Positions 45,816-56,733 are shown, numbered from the stretch's first letter. The stretch: 64,000 nt of DNA from Semisulcospira habei (GCA_036245525.1 BTPG01000004.1:214644557-214708556), one strand, 5' to 3'. Translations and numbers: made by a program. Notes: a model not told the origin generated them from the letters alone.

Positions 45816-45913
45816 TGCGCAAAAGGCCATCGGGCCGACGTCGGTCGCCGTTGGCCGCGCAAAGGCCAGCGCGGGCCAATGGCGACTGACGTCGGCCCGA
45901 AGGCCTTTGCGCA
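45816..45913. repeat. Hairpin repeat (GGCCATCGGGCCGACGTC family)
   Basis: Arms 45816-45849 and 45881-45913 are reverse complements with about three mismatches around a 31-base loop that is itself similar to the arms. A related single arm occurs at 1851-1889, and 16 bases of the arm occur in host exon 5 at 47383-47398. Confidence 0.8.
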
Positions 45914-46119
45914 CTGGGATCCTGGAGCAGCTTTCACGCTTTGGTCACATTTCGTGAAAAATAAATAGTTTGAAAATAATGTAGTAAAGTTTCATCCAAA
46001 TTGAAAAATCAGTTAATATTTGACGAATGTCTGATGTCAGCTGTGCAGAACTATTGCCTCAGCTGAAAACAAAGACGATGAAGACCATGTCGCTGACGTC
46101 CACAACTAGATGATCATGG

Positions 46120-46230
46120 CGCGTGTCGCTTTAGTTCTTATCCCCATTTTCTGCTTTGCACTCTCAACCGCAGGATCGTCGGTTCGAACAGTGGTGGGGT
46201 CAACATTTGTTCCGACCCTTTTTGATGCCC
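46120..46230 (+). repeat. Possible tRNA-derived SINE fragment
   Basis: CAACCGCAGGATCGTCGGTTCGAACAG resembles the anticodon-to-T-arm part of a tRNA, with a B box GGTTCGAAC. The A box is not convincing and no intact cloverleaf is seen, so this is at best a SINE head, not a tRNA gene. Confidence 0.35.
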
Positions 46231-46436
46231 CATATTTGAAATTACCCTCCTAGTTACAAAAGACGTGAAGCGAAGCCTGTTGTACCAGATGTATAGAGTG
46301 TTCTCTCAATGCCCCAGTGCGCACGTGATCATAGGGTCGATGTTAGCCACAGTTTGCCCGCGCACAGCCGTGTGTACAGGCCCACGTCGGTCCCTTTACG
46401 TTTGGCTTACTTGTGTGGTTATTGTGTCGTCAACAG

Positions 46437-46616
46437 GCAAGTCCATCGTGCTGCTTCTGAAGGGCGTACGCTGGCTGCGGCAAGGTCATGACGTGCACGT
46501 GGTCAGCACGAGATTTGTCAGTTACGCCGCGTCCAGGCTGATTCAGCATCAGCTCAACAAGATGATCTCACAGACAAATCCGCTAAACCAAACGACAGAA
46601 CGGTCGCAGGCGCCAG
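46437..46616 (+). CDS. Host NERD/SF1 ATPase gene, exon 4 (rest of Walker A)
   Basis: Acceptor GTCGTCAACAG/GCAAGTCC in phase 1 supplies the last glycine base pair, the Walker A lysine and serine, then IVLLLKGVRWLRQGHDVHVV and STRFVSYAASRLIQHQL, the helix and strand following the P-loop in SF1 ATPases. Donor GCGCCAG/GTATGA in phase 1. The upstream in-frame codons of the open frame (46265-46436) are intronic. Confidence 0.8.
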
Positions 46617-46645
46617 GTATGACATCATCCGGGTCCCTGTCATAA

Positions 46646-46720
46646 TAATAATAATAATAAGCGCATTAAATAGGCGCTTTATCCCAATTGAAAATCGGCT
46701 CAAAGCGCCGCCGCGAACTG
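46646..46720 (-). repeat. LINE/SINE 3'-tail fragment with (TAA)n
   Basis: ATAATAATAATAATAAGCGCATTAAATAGGCGC and following. It resembles the (TAA)n-plus-GCGCTT 3' ends seen again at 50.65, 50.88 and 60.12 kb, in minus orientation. Confidence 0.5.
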
Positions 46721-46907
46721 AACCCAACAAGCACGCTCACGTGAAACACGCGCATTCACTCACACACTGTACATAAACACAGAACATTCACGTGGTGCTA
46801 AGGGCAAGCTCAAGCGAGCTACTGTAGTTTTTGGAAATTCAAAGTCGTTTGTATTTGAAATTTGATTAAGTGGGCTGAAACTGATACCAAAGTGGTTATG
46901 TCATCAG

Positions 46908-47508
46908 GGTCTCAGTCGCTCGGGATGACACCAGCCAGTTCACAGCCACTAGATACGTCAGAGAAGTCCCAGTCATTAGAGATGTCTCAGGGGGCGCTCA
47001 CACCACAAAGGTCAGAGGGATCACAGTCACAAGAAATGTCAGAGGGATCACAGCCACAAGAAATGTCTTCGCTGGAGATGTCTCAAGGGTCGCTTACAGC
47101 GCAAACATCTGAGGGGTCGCAGTCACTGGAGATGGCAGAGGGGTCGCTTACACCAGATGTGACGTCAGAGATGCCGCAGTCAGTGATGGCTACGGAAGAA
47201 GGATCGTCGGACGCGACTAAGTCTTTGAGAGGGGCAACAGAGGGGGACACTGGGGCAACAGGGGAAACAGAGGGGGACACTGGGGCAACAGAGGGGGACA
47301 CTACTTTGTCCGATAAGAAAACAGGAACTGTGCACTTCCATGATTACGACTTTTACAGCAACCCAGTAAAACCCCGCAAAGACCATCGGGCCGACGTCTA
47401 CACTGAGAAAAAATTATCCGATGTCGACTGGGCGGTGGAGGAACTGACCTCGGTCGCCAAGGACGGCAAGCTTTTCCTGTTATTGGATGAATATGCCACA
47501 AACGACAC
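46908..47508 (+). CDS. Host NERD/SF1 ATPase gene, exon 5 (Ser/Gln/Glu repeat and Walker B)
   Basis: Phase 1 in, phase 2 out (donor GACAC/GTAAGT). Acceptors at 46907 (TCATCAG) or 46892 (CCAAAG) both fit the frame; the first is preferred. The first two thirds encode degenerate repeats of SQSLEMSEGS-type units (about residues 1-110), then GATEGDTGATGETEGDTGAT, probably a disordered linker. The end contains VHFHDYDFYSNP and KLFLLLDEYATND, where LLLDEY is Walker B (motif II). Bases 47375-47398 match the hairpin repeat at 45.8 kb. Sequence just upstream (46830-46894) is LINE-derived. Confidence 0.75.
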
Positions 47509-48080
47509 GTAAGTATGCTTGCTCAGTGTACGCGCTCGAACATCACACGCACGCGCTCGTGCGCACCTTTTCTCGTACCGACGCCACCTTAACTACTTTG
47601 CACACTGGATTCTGGAGATCTATAATTTTATATTCATACGTACACGACCAAGATGTGCTATGACCTTCGAGAACAAGAGGTATGTATACAGGATACTCTG
47701 CTAACAATACTCAGAGGTAGTGTCGACAGGTCATATCTAGTCACCTCCCCCAGCTCCCCATGCCGCCGCCTTCACCCCTCTTTAACACAGAGAGAAAAGC
47801 ACCAAGCACACACACCTACACAATGAATCCTCTTGAAAACAATTCAGTTCTACAAGTACAATTCAGTTTTCAGTTATACAATTCAGTTCTACAGGTGATG
47901 ATGCATAAAATAGGTAACTTATTCGTGGGACCTGGCATCCACAGCTGCGGAAACGTTGTAAAGCATTGCCGTCGGCAACGCTGTACGACGCTTTCGCAGC
48001 TATTGATGCGGGCAACTCGAATGAGTTAACATGATCACATTATTTGTTTTTGTTTCTTATTGTTTATGTTTGGTAAACAG
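47509..48080. other. Host intron 5
   Basis: Ordinary intron, 572 bases. It has a three-fold partial repeat of CAATTCAGTTCTACAGGT-like sequence near 47842-47895 and a small hairpin near 47930-47990 (GCGGAAACGTTGTA). No gene seen. Confidence 0.6.
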
Positions 48081-48258
48081 GTACACCGAACAGTATAAGA
48101 AGCTTTTGTCATCTCTCCACAAGGCTCTGGGCTCGGGTCTACATGTGTGGACTGCATCCCTTCACCTTAAAAACATCCCTAGTGAACTGGATCAGAAAGA
48201 CGCTGTACTGCGGGTACCTCTCCGATGTACGCGCAAGATAGTGAAACATATGGAAGAG
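48081..48258 (+). CDS. Host NERD/SF1 ATPase gene, exon 6 (motif III-IV region)
   Basis: Acceptor TTTGGTAAACAG/G in phase 2, donor GAAGAG/GTACTG in phase 0. Encodes YTEQYKKLLSSLHKALG, LHVWTASLHLKNIPSEL (motif III-like strand with Thr-Ala-Ser) and LRVPLRCTRKIVKHMEE (motif IV-like: strand followed by Arg-Cys-Thr). It continues the ATPase core from Walker B in exon 5. Confidence 0.75.
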
Positions 48259-49273
48259 GTACTGTTTTCATATATACTGACTTCCATTAAAAACGCGAAT
48301 TTTTCACCAAAGCGCTTTTCTTCGTAATTGCTTTAATCCCGGGTTATTTTGACGTCATTTATTAGAAAATGTTATGAAGAGTGTGTAATGTCGTATGCAA
48401 ATAGAATGTTTAGTCTTAAAAATCGCACATCGATGACTTATGACGTCATCAGTGACACTATCATCACAGAATATTGAAAGTGAAATAGGGAGCATCTGCA
48501 GAGGACACACCTGAAAGCCAACCAATGTGCAGTGTCACTAGGGTCCGTGTGCATAAAAATCCGGCCTGTTTGGTCTTGACCTACTTTTCGTCTGTCAAAG
48601 GCACCTAAATAATCAACATGACCTACAAACATGAAAATCAAAAAGTTCTTTATTTTTAAGTTAGCGGCCATATTTACCTGATCAAATGGATATGGGTGTG
48701 TTCTTTATCTCTGTGTCAGTCACTGGAGCATAAAAATGGTTTGAAAATGGTTTCACATTAAATCAAATAGGATTTATTAAGAAAATGATGTGCACCGGAA
48801 GTTCTGGTTCTCTAATGAATTTTTCGAGTCAAATTTCGTTTGAGGCAGTTAATAACATCATAAGCAATTCACACAACTTGTGTCTAAAACATATCACAGG
48901 AAACTTGCTTCACAGAGTGTGTCAGTTTTGCTTATTTTCACCACTAATGAAACCCTGTGTCCCCCAAGGTAGCCATGGGCGATAACTCATCCAATTTTTG
49001 TGTGAAGGTAGCTCAGACAGGAGGCTGTACATCTGAAGTAAGCAACAAATAAAATTTTCTTGTTTTGCTGTCAGGGTGGCTCTTTGTTTGCGGGTACACT
49101 TACAGACACTTTTCGCGTTTTTAATGGAAGTCAGTATATATATATAAATTGATATGACTGTTGACAACAAAATTGAAAAATCTCATTGGGCCAGTGGTAC
49201 TTGTTACAGTACTGGTGGCTGCATGCACAAAGGGGATAAGTACACAATCCATGTTTTTGTCTGTGTGTTACAG
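48259..49273. other. Host intron 6
   Basis: About 1 kb with no gene. TATACTGACTTCCATTAAAA and its reverse complement near 49121-49142 flank the intron interior at 48272-48291, suggesting a decayed inverted-repeat element of about 870 bases. Confidence 0.5.
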
Positions 49274-49475
49274 TTCGTGAACAGACAAATTGACAGAAAA
49301 CATGACATGTACAAATATGACACCACAAGAATGTTCCACCTGCCCTCTATGGAGCCCGAGATCAGTGAACTGTTACACAGCAGAGATGTTGATGGACACA
49401 CGGGATACTGGCCCGTGGACTGTTTCCTATGCGGCCACAAAGTCCGCGAGATTCTTGTCGAGGTCGGACAGAGTG
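49274..49475 (+). CDS. Host NERD/SF1 ATPase gene, exon 7
   Basis: Acceptor GTGTGTTACAG/TTC in phase 0, donor CAGAGTG/GTAAGT in phase 1. Encodes FVNRQIDRKHDMYKYDTTRM, FHLPSMEPEISELLHSRDVD and GYWPVDCFLCGHKVREILVE, a linker between the two helicase-like lobes with a Cys-x2-Cys pair. No separate domain recognised. Confidence 0.75.
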
Positions 49476-50268
49476 GTAAGTTTTCGCGGTTTAGTTTTTG
49501 AAGCAGGTAACACTGAGTTTGTTCAAAGGTCTTTTGTCACCGAAAAACAGGAAGTAAATGCAGGGGCGGGTCAGGATCAGTTACCTGCCCGGTGGGTGGT
49601 GGTGGTGTCGGGGGTGGGGGTGGGGGTGGGGGGTGGGGGTGGGGGGTTTGTGGGAACGTCTCGTTTGAGACCTTCAACCTGACACAGACCTTGCTTTCCA
49701 ATGGCTAACAAATCAAAAGCGGGGGAGAGGCGGCGGTGGGGGTGGGGGTGGGGGGGGGGGGCACGCCAATCGTCTATTACCACCCGCCGAAATATCAGAA
49801 AGCAAGGTGTGTATGTTGGGGGGGGGGAGGGGGGAACCCCTGAAACCCCCTCCTACGATCTGACCCTATAAAATGGTTACAGAGATTCGACAGGAGTTAT
49901 CACATGTATCACATGGCAGGTGTTTACTAGTGTACAGACCACCCAGCCACACTTTACCTGTGTACAGACCAGCCAGCCACACGTCCCAAAAATCAGTACG
50001 ACCAAGTCCTACATGACATCGGCTCAAGTGAGAATACAGTGGCGTAGGAGCGGGGTGGAGGGGAGGGGATGGATGGGGAGGGGAAAGGATGGAGGGGGGG
50101 GTGAATGGGGGGGGGGGGGGCCTGTCCCCACCAATGAAAATGTAGGTGGTGGGGATGGGCAGAATATCCCGCATTCCCCTACCCCCTATTATCGATGGAG
50201 AAATAATATTTTTGAGATTAAAATGATAAATCAATGATACGTTTTTTAAATGTAGTTTATTGTGTGAA

Positions 50269-50368
<100 letters not shown>

Positions 50369-50647
50369 TTTATTTTTTATTTTTTTTTTTGGGGGGTGGG
50401 GTGGGGGGAGTAGAAAAAAACGAAAAGACAACAAGAAAGGCAAAGCCCTTATGGCTCACGTGTATGACAGATCCACATTTATGACCTTTGTGACTTTGAC
50501 CTTTCTGAGTCATGTCACAAAAATGAGCAAGTGTTCAAGTGTCTTTAAATTTAAAAAAGGGCTGTATCTGCGAAATCCATGTTTTCTAAAAAGTGATGCA
50601 TTTTTCACAAATTGTCAACCCACCGTAAACCTTGACCTTTGTGATAG

Positions 50648-50651
50648 GTTA

Positions 50652-50710
<59 letters not shown>

Positions 50711-50801
50711 GGAGATTTGTTAAGCGCTTATTCTAAAAGTAGCTCTAAGCACTGATATAATGAAAAGGCTAACAACTAACATGCACACACACACAACGTA
50801 T

Positions 50802-50865
<64 letters not shown>

Positions 50866-50881
50866 GTGTGACCATATGTTA

Positions 50882-50917
<36 letters not shown>

Positions 50918-51048
50918 GAGATTTGTTAAGCGCTTATTCTAAAAGTAGCTCAAAGCGCTGATATAATGAAAAGGCTAACAACTAACACGCACACACACAC
51001 ACACAACGTATGTACGCACGCACGCACGCACGCACACACGCACGCACG

Positions 51049-51105
<57 letters not shown>

Positions 51106-51115
51106 GCGCGTGACC
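50648..51115. repeat. Tandem duplication of a (TAA)n LINE-tail block
   Basis: Two direct copies (about 50648-50878 and 50879-51115) of TTAG(TAA)n, GAGATTTGTTAAGCGCTTATTC, CTAACAACTAACA and (CA)n with CGCACG tracts. The GCGCTTA part is the 3' end of a LINE family read on the minus strand; the LINE coding fragment follows at 51150-51428. Confidence 0.8.
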
Positions 51116-51149
51116 GTGGTGATGAATTGTGCATGGCTGGGGAAATGAA

Positions 51150-51428
51150 CTAGTGAAAAGCAGCGTTGTAGAGGTGGGTTTTGAGAAGTGATTTGAATGA
51201 GGAGAGCGTTTGACAGTTACGGACAGGGGTGGGGAGGCTGTTCCAAGTGGCGGGGCCAAGATGGGAGAAGGCACGACCGCCACGTGTTTTACATTTGAAA
51301 TTGGGAAGGCGAAATTTACGCGTGTCAGAGGAAGAGCGGAGGGTGCGAGATGGAGTATACAGATGGAGTAAGTCAGAGATATAAGCAGGAGAAGTCAGGC
51401 TGAGTGATTTGAAGCACATGCAGGACAA
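51150..51428 (-). pseudogene. 5'-truncated LINE fragment (C-terminal coding region)
   Basis: Reads the C-terminus of an L2/CR1-type ORF2: SPAYISDLLHLYTPSRTLRS, GRAFSHLGPATWNSLP and FKSLLKTHLYNAAF. Only the last 90 or so codons are present, followed downstream (lower coordinates) by a (CA)n-rich 3' UTR and a (TTA)n tail, as in many truncated copies. Confidence 0.8.
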
Positions 51429-52642
51429 TTTATACAGAGTGCATAGTGGGCATAGAAATGTTTTGCCATCAGCTACCTAGCCAAATTTGATTGAAAAGTT
51501 TTCAAAAATTTTATTAAAACTATATTCTATCCAAAGTTATCATTTTTCACACATATGCCGACCTCTTATGACCCTTGACTTTCCGATGGGGCATCCAAAT
51601 TAGTGTGCATAGATAGGTCTTACCATCAGGTATCTTTGTACCAAGTTTGGGTTTGAAGCAGGAAATAGTATTTGAGAAAAAACAGCTTTGTCAAAATATG
51701 CCTTTTTTAAAACCTATTTCTGGATCAAACATGTGTGCCAAATTTGGTTGAAAAGTTTGCAGAAACTTTGATAAAAACTACAGTTCTATCCAAAATTGGC
51801 ATTTTTCACACTTTGCCGAGCTCTTGTGACCCATGACCTAGCCAAGGGGTCATTCAAATTAGTATTCATAAATAGCTATCTTTGTATCCAGTTTGGGTTT
51901 GAAGTTGAGCTAGAATTTGAGAAAAACAGTTTTTGTGAAAATATGACTTTTCTTGATCTATTTCATGACCCTTGTGATCTTGACCTTTGAGAGAGGTCAC
52001 TAACATTGGTGTGCTTAGAAAGGTCTTGTCACAATATATTATTGGGCCAAGTTTGAAGTATAAAAGTCTTGATTAGTCTCCGAGAAAATGCCACCGTTAA
52101 AGTTTACCACGGACACAGGACACAGGACGGACGACTACTGGCCCAGAACATAATCTCACTTTTGCATCGCACGTTAGCTTGATTTTTCTGAGGATGGACT
52201 TTTTCACCCTCACATCCCTCGCCCCCCCCCCCCCCCCTCTCCCCCCCCCCCCCCGTCCCCCCCCCCCCCTTCCTCTTGAATTATTTTTCTTTCTATAATA
52301 CGCCTGTTCGAGAATTTAAAAAAAAATTCCTTAAGTTCTTTAGCTTTAGTTTGGGAACACGCTCTGAGTACTAAAATTTGGCAGTGAAACTTCTGATTAT
52401 CCGTGTTTGTCGCGCGTGCTTTAACTAAGACTTATATACCCTTCTTTTCACAACACATTAGGCACGTGTAACTGAACCTGAGGTGTCGTTGCGCATTGGT
52501 GAACTCGCCCAGTTAACTAAAGGGAACTCTCCCAGGTAACTAAGGGGAACTCTCCCAGGTAATCAAGGGGAAGAAGGGTAGAACAGTCTGTTGATTTACG
52601 GCATTCATATTGTATGATTAGAAAAAAAGCGAAGTCAGTCCT

Positions 52643-52857
52643 TTAACGCATTTTCCCGAGGTACGAAATATCCACATTTTGGAGTTATCCGTGAGGACTG
52701 CATTACAATTCAGCAGACAGATCGACCATGATAGTTCAAGGGTGGTGCCAGAATAGCTTGGCGCCTATAGGCGCCAAGCTACTCTGCCACCACCCTTGAA
52801 CTATCATGATCGAGCCATAATATCTTGCTGTGGTGTGTCGCGGGCAGGGTGAGTTAA
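52643..52857. mobile_element. Hairpin MITE family H2, copy 1 (TTAA-bounded)
   Basis: Bounded by TTAA at both ends. The core at about 52735-52807 is a near-perfect palindrome, GATAGTTCAAGGGTGGTG, GCCAGAATAGCTTGGCGCC, TATA and the complement. Copies with the same flanks are at 61270-61482 and, more diverged, at about 57950-58080 and 54005-54070. Confidence 0.8.
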
Positions 52858-52983
52858 AGCTGCAGCCAGTATGGCCAGACGCACCAGGAACATCATAGAG
52901 AAGATACTGTCAACTATTCGCCTTTAATACTCTGCAATGTACAAAATGTATTGGTTAGAATGTTCAGCTCATGCGGTCGTACA

Positions 52984-53214
52984 TTAACCCCCTCACCGCC
53001 GAGAACAGGCGAATGCGACCTAACTGCAAGAGGCATAGATTCTCATGAGCCCCCGCGAATGCGGTGGTTCATGAGGATCTATGTCTCTTGCTGAGACCAG
53101 TTCGTGTCCTTGTCCTTGGGACACTTGCGGCTTTTGGTCGTTCAGGGAACACAGATTTCAGAAACAAAAAAAAACAAAAAAAAAATGTACGTCTGTTGGC
53201 AGGGAAGGGGTTAA
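52984..53214. mobile_element. Hairpin MITE family H1, copy 1 (TTAA-bounded)
   Basis: Starts TTAACCCCCTCACCGCC and ends GGCAGGGAAGGGGTTAA, an inverted repeat. The core at about 53023-53092 pairs GCAAGAGGCATAGATTCTCA with TGAGGATCTATGTCTCTTGC. It ends only 21 bases before the 3' splice site of exon 8. Confidence 0.8.
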
Positions 53215-53235
53215 TTTGATGTCGTTTGTTTTCAG

Positions 53236-53669
53236 TTCCTGCGCCGAGTGCCAGCACCAAAGGTGGCCGCGTCAAAGCAACTGAGCCCGCCTCGCCATCT
53301 CCACTCGCTTTCAAGGATGTATTCGTCCTGACCAGGAGTACCGATCTTCACGCTTCCAGCCCATTTGTGCGGGGTCTTGAAGGTCAGAACAAGGACATCC
53401 CTGTGCTGGTTGTAAGCGACAGAGTCGGAGAAGACAATAGTCAGGTAAAGAAACTGTTGGACAAGGTGGCAACATCAGACTACGACGGTGTGGTTGTGGC
53501 TCGTAGTGGAGCGGTGTGTGGACTTGAAAGGAAAATAGTTGTCGTGCTTCCCGGAAAGGCCGACCCTTTTGATGATAACAAAGAAGAAGAAAGGTTGGCA
53601 GAGCACGATGGCATCCACGCCATGTCTCGCGCCAGTGCCCATCTGATCATAATCAAGAAAGAAGCGTGA
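53236..53669 (+). CDS. Host NERD/SF1 ATPase gene, last exon (motifs V and VI, stop)
   Basis: Acceptor GTTTGTTTTCAG/TTCC in phase 1; the TGA stop ends at 53669. About 144 codons: a Pro/Ser linker, VFVLTRSTDL, IPVLVVSDRVGEDNSQVKKL, DYDGVVVARSGAVCGLERKI followed by VVVLPG (motif V) and GIHAMSRASAHLIIIKKEA (motif VI with the Ser-Arg-Ala arginine finger). This is the C-terminal lobe of a UvrD-like superfamily 1 ATPase. The whole gene is thus a NERD nuclease-like domain fused to an SF1 helicase-like engine. Expression and substrate are unknown. Confidence 0.82.
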
Positions 53670-54136
53670 ATCTCTGTTGTTTCCTGCTTCTGCCATTGAA
53701 TATGTGTGAGGTTTCCTTTGCGACGAACGAGAGCCAAGTCACGGCGGGTAGCCAGCGTGCACATGACACTGACAGCACGGCAAACATCTCCGACAGGAGT
53801 AGATCCTCAAGAGACCGGAGGTGTCCGCAAGAGGCAGAACTGAATTCTCATGAGCCCAGCAGTTGCGGCACCTATGATGATCTAAATGTCTCTTGCAGTA
53901 GGATCATTTTCAGCTTAAGTGAACAGTTTAACCCATGACATCCTGAGGCTGATTTTTTTTTTAAATTTGCTTATTGTCTTTTGAAGTCTACATTACAGAT
54001 TAAGAGATAGATCAACCATTTTAGTTCAAGGGTGGTGCCAGAATAGCTTTAACCTCCCTTGAACTATAATAGTCAAATTAATTTCAAGCAGAAGTGTATC
54101 ATGATGAAAAGGGTTAAGTGATGACACTGGCAACTA
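53670..54136. other. 3' flank of the host gene with decayed hairpin repeats
   Basis: Contains a degenerate H1 core at about 53823-53903 and a degenerate H2 core at about 54005-54070. No polyadenylation site can be assigned with confidence. Confidence 0.5.
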
Positions 54137-54957
54137 GGTTTCGTGTCCTCAGCTACAGAACACGGCGTAATTAGCGAGATCCACGCGTGATCTTCAGCTA
54201 CAGAACACGGTGTAATTAGCGAAATCCACGCGTGATATCCAGCCACAGAACACAGCGTAATTAGCAAGATCCACGCGTGATCTTCAGCCACAGAACACGG
54301 CGTAATTAGCGAGATCCACGCGTGATCTTCAGCTACAGAACACGGCGTAATTAGCGAGATCCACGCGTGATCTTCAGCTACAGAACACGGTGTAATTAGC
54401 GAGATCCACGCGTGATATCCAGCCACAGAACACAGCGTAATTAGCGAGATCCACGCGAGATCTTCAGCCACAGAACACGGCGTAATTAGCGAGATCCACG
54501 CGTGATCTTCAGCCACAGAACACAGCGTACATAGCGAGATCCACGCGTGATCTTCAGCCACAGAACACGGCGTAATTAGCGAGATCCACGCGTGATCTTC
54601 AGCCACAGAACACAGCGCAATTAGCGAGATCCACGCGTGCTCTTCAGCCACAGAACACAGCGTACATAGCGAGATCCACGCGTGATCTTCAGCCACAGAA
54701 CACGGCGTAATTAGCGAGATCCACGCGTGATCTTCAGCCACAGAATACAGCGCAATTAGCGAGATCCACGCGTGCTCTTCAGCCACAGAACACAGTGCAA
54801 TTAGCGAGATCCACGCGTGATCTTCAGCCACAGAACACGGCGTAATTAGCGAGATCCACGCGTGATCTTCAGCCAGAGAACACAGCGTAATTAGCGAGAT
54901 CCACGCGTGATCTTCAGGCACAGAACACAGCGTAATTAGCGAGATCCACGCGTGGTC
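54137..54957. repeat. 45-bp minisatellite, about 18 copies
   Basis: Unit close to CTTCAGCCACAGAACACGGC plus GTAATTAGCGAGATCCACGCGTGAT, with a few substitutions per copy (CACAGCG, CACGGTG, GTACATAGC). Because the unit is a multiple of three, the minus strand stays open for 327 codons as AEDHAWISLITPCSV-type repeats. I treat this as noncoding. Confidence 0.95.
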
Positions 54958-55312
54958 CGCCCGATTAATGATACTGACAAGGGGGAGACACAGCAGGGCG
55001 ATGAAGCCTACTCGAGTTGTTCCCCCCCCCCCCCCACACACACACACACACCCCATCCCCCCCCCCCCCTATGCAGGATCAGAACCGCATGGAAGCTCTG
55101 AGCCGCAGTCAGAGGACGTAACTCGTGTAGTTTTCCTCGCTCTGCGATTCACACTAGGGACGAGGACGATTCATTGCACATATGATGATGCGATGATGAT
55201 GATGATGATGGCATGTGTGAATATGTGTGTGAATATGTGCGTGTGTGTGTGTGTGTTTTGAGGTTTCTTATTAGCAAATTTAAACTGTTACAAATGTGTC
55301 TGGAATCCTAGC

Positions 55313-55315
<3 letters not shown>

Positions 55316-55363
<48 letters not shown>
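55316..55363. repeat. Poly-T run
   Basis: About 48 T in a row. Could be a reverse-oriented poly-A tail of an old retrocopy, but nothing recognisable is attached. Confidence 0.9.
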
Positions 55364-55367
<4 letters not shown>

Positions 55368-55691
55368 CGACTGTGATATATACGTATTTTCCTAGATGTG
55401 CGCAATAGTATGTATAATGCTTAGGTTGGCTTTTACAAATGATCCAATTCATTTATTTTTAGCTTTTGTTTCTAACGTTGTGTGTGTGTGATAAAATAAT
55501 TTATTTAGAATTTGTATATTCAGCTTTTTGAGATATACGTGTCTTCAGACTTTCAGTATTTTTTTTTTTAATAAAGTCCCTTCTATTTTTAGAAGGGATT
55601 TCTTAAGGATGGGTCGCGGGATTCTTTTTATACCTCACACGGCGACACATCAGATATCATTTCATTGTCATCCGTCATTATAATGTTCTGC

Positions 55692-55904
55692 TTAACCCCT
55701 TCACTGCTAGTGGATGCAGATCGTGTTTCAGCCATCTTTCTCAGTTCAACGCCAAAGAGTTTTAGCCGTGCAAGAAACAGGAACACACACTAGTCTCAGC
55801 AAAAGGCATATATCCTCATCAGCCCCGCAGTCGCAGGGGCTCATGAGGATCTACGTCTCTTGCAGTTGGATCAATTCATTTTTTTCGGCAGTGAAGGGTT
55901 TTAA
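55692..55904. mobile_element. Hairpin MITE family H1, copy 2 (TTAA-bounded)
   Basis: Starts TTAACCCCTTCACTGCTAG and ends CGGCAGTGAAGGGTTTTAA. The core at about 55798-55866 pairs GCAAAAGGCATATATCCTCA with TGAGGATCTACGTCTCTTGC. Confidence 0.78.
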
Positions 55905-56224
55905 AGGAAAACAAAAGAGAAGCGTGAGTAAGAGTAACTTTGTGATTGCGTGGTAGTTTAGTTGCAGTTTTGCGCGAACTGACGAGTTACGTCCAACCTA
56001 ACATTCCTGTAACTGCGAGCAGGGTGCTTTTGATTATTTGTTATTTTGTAATTTTGTATTCACTGTATGGATTGGTGCGGCTCTCCTAACCACTCTGTGT
56101 AGACAGACGACGGGTATATTTAATGTGTGCTTTTAGCATGCGGCAAATTATTTTGCCGACCAAAATTCGAAGTGCTCCGACATTGCCTTGCTGTACTAAG
56201 CTCTGCCGAGGAAACGTGAACACG

Positions 56225-56406
56225 GTCCAACTGCGAGAGACATAGATCCTCATGAGCCTCCGCGACTGCTGGGGCTCATGAGGATCTATGCCTCTTGCTG
56301 AGATCAATTTGAATCCATGTTTCTTGGACGGTGTTGGCTTTCGGTCGCTGTATGAACCAAGATTTCAGAAACAAAAATATTCGTACAGTGACCGGGAAGC
56401 GGTTAA
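56225..56406. mobile_element. Hairpin MITE family H1, copy 3
   Basis: Core at about 56231-56303 (GCGAGAGACATAGATCCTCATG and its complement around CGCGACTGC). The right end is GGGAAGCGGTTAA at 56403-56406; the left TTAA is not recognisable. Confidence 0.7.
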
Positions 56407-56664
56407 CAGCATGCTAGTTACATGTAAGTATTTTTATTGCTGAATACAGTGAGTACGTTGAGCTATCTCTTGAGACATTCTGTCTGGGCGGGTGGTAGAT
56501 TTTTTTAAAAATCTTCTTGGTCAAATATTTGTTCGAAATTCAAAGTGTTAATACAAACACTGCAAATGAGCGCGCGCCTAACCTTAAGATGATTTTGATG
56601 TTGTTAGCCACATGTTTAATCACTGAATCAATCTGTCTCATTCTTGTAACATTTTATCCCATTG

Positions 56665-56733
56665 TCTGTCGGTAGCGCTTTTTGTCGCGATGATTCCCGT
56701 AGGAATCATCTCGACAAAAATGCTACCGACAGC
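56665..56733. repeat. Hairpin repeat family H3
   Basis: TGTCGGTAGCGCTTTTTGTC, GCGATGATTCC, CGTA, then the complement GGAATCATCTCGAC and so on. Arms of about 31 bases with three mismatches. Flanks TTATCCCATTG and CAAAGGATTAA are themselves inverted, as in H1 and H2. Confidence 0.8.

Larger units (their letters stand above)
44343..46436. other. Right part of the large host intron
   Basis: Contains a two-copy direct repeat of about 80 bases at roughly 44895-45060 (CATCAAAGTCAACAGAGG and GTGTCGAGAGGACATC occur twice), a hairpin at 45816-45913, and a minus-strand open stretch at about 45508-45800 (GVDMSWSFVALRHFVMRLIK and onward) preceded by an AG that could be a splice acceptor. I do not recognise that frame and do not call it a gene. 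A tRNA-like B box (GGTTCGAAC) lies near 46173. Confidence 0.5.

Noticed and set aside
45508..45879. Minus-strand frame GVDMSWSFVALRHFVMRLIK and onward as a gene
   Set aside because: Open for about 100 codons with a possible acceptor, but no family recognised, no partner exons seen, and its start overlaps a hairpin repeat.
46120..46230. Functional tRNA gene
   Set aside because: Only a B box and a T-arm-like part are visible; no full cloverleaf or A box, so at most a SINE head.
54073..55056. 327-codon minus-strand open frame of repeated AEDHAWISLITPCSV units
   Set aside because: It is the translation of a 45-bp minisatellite; a unit divisible by three keeps any frame open. No start context or family similarity.
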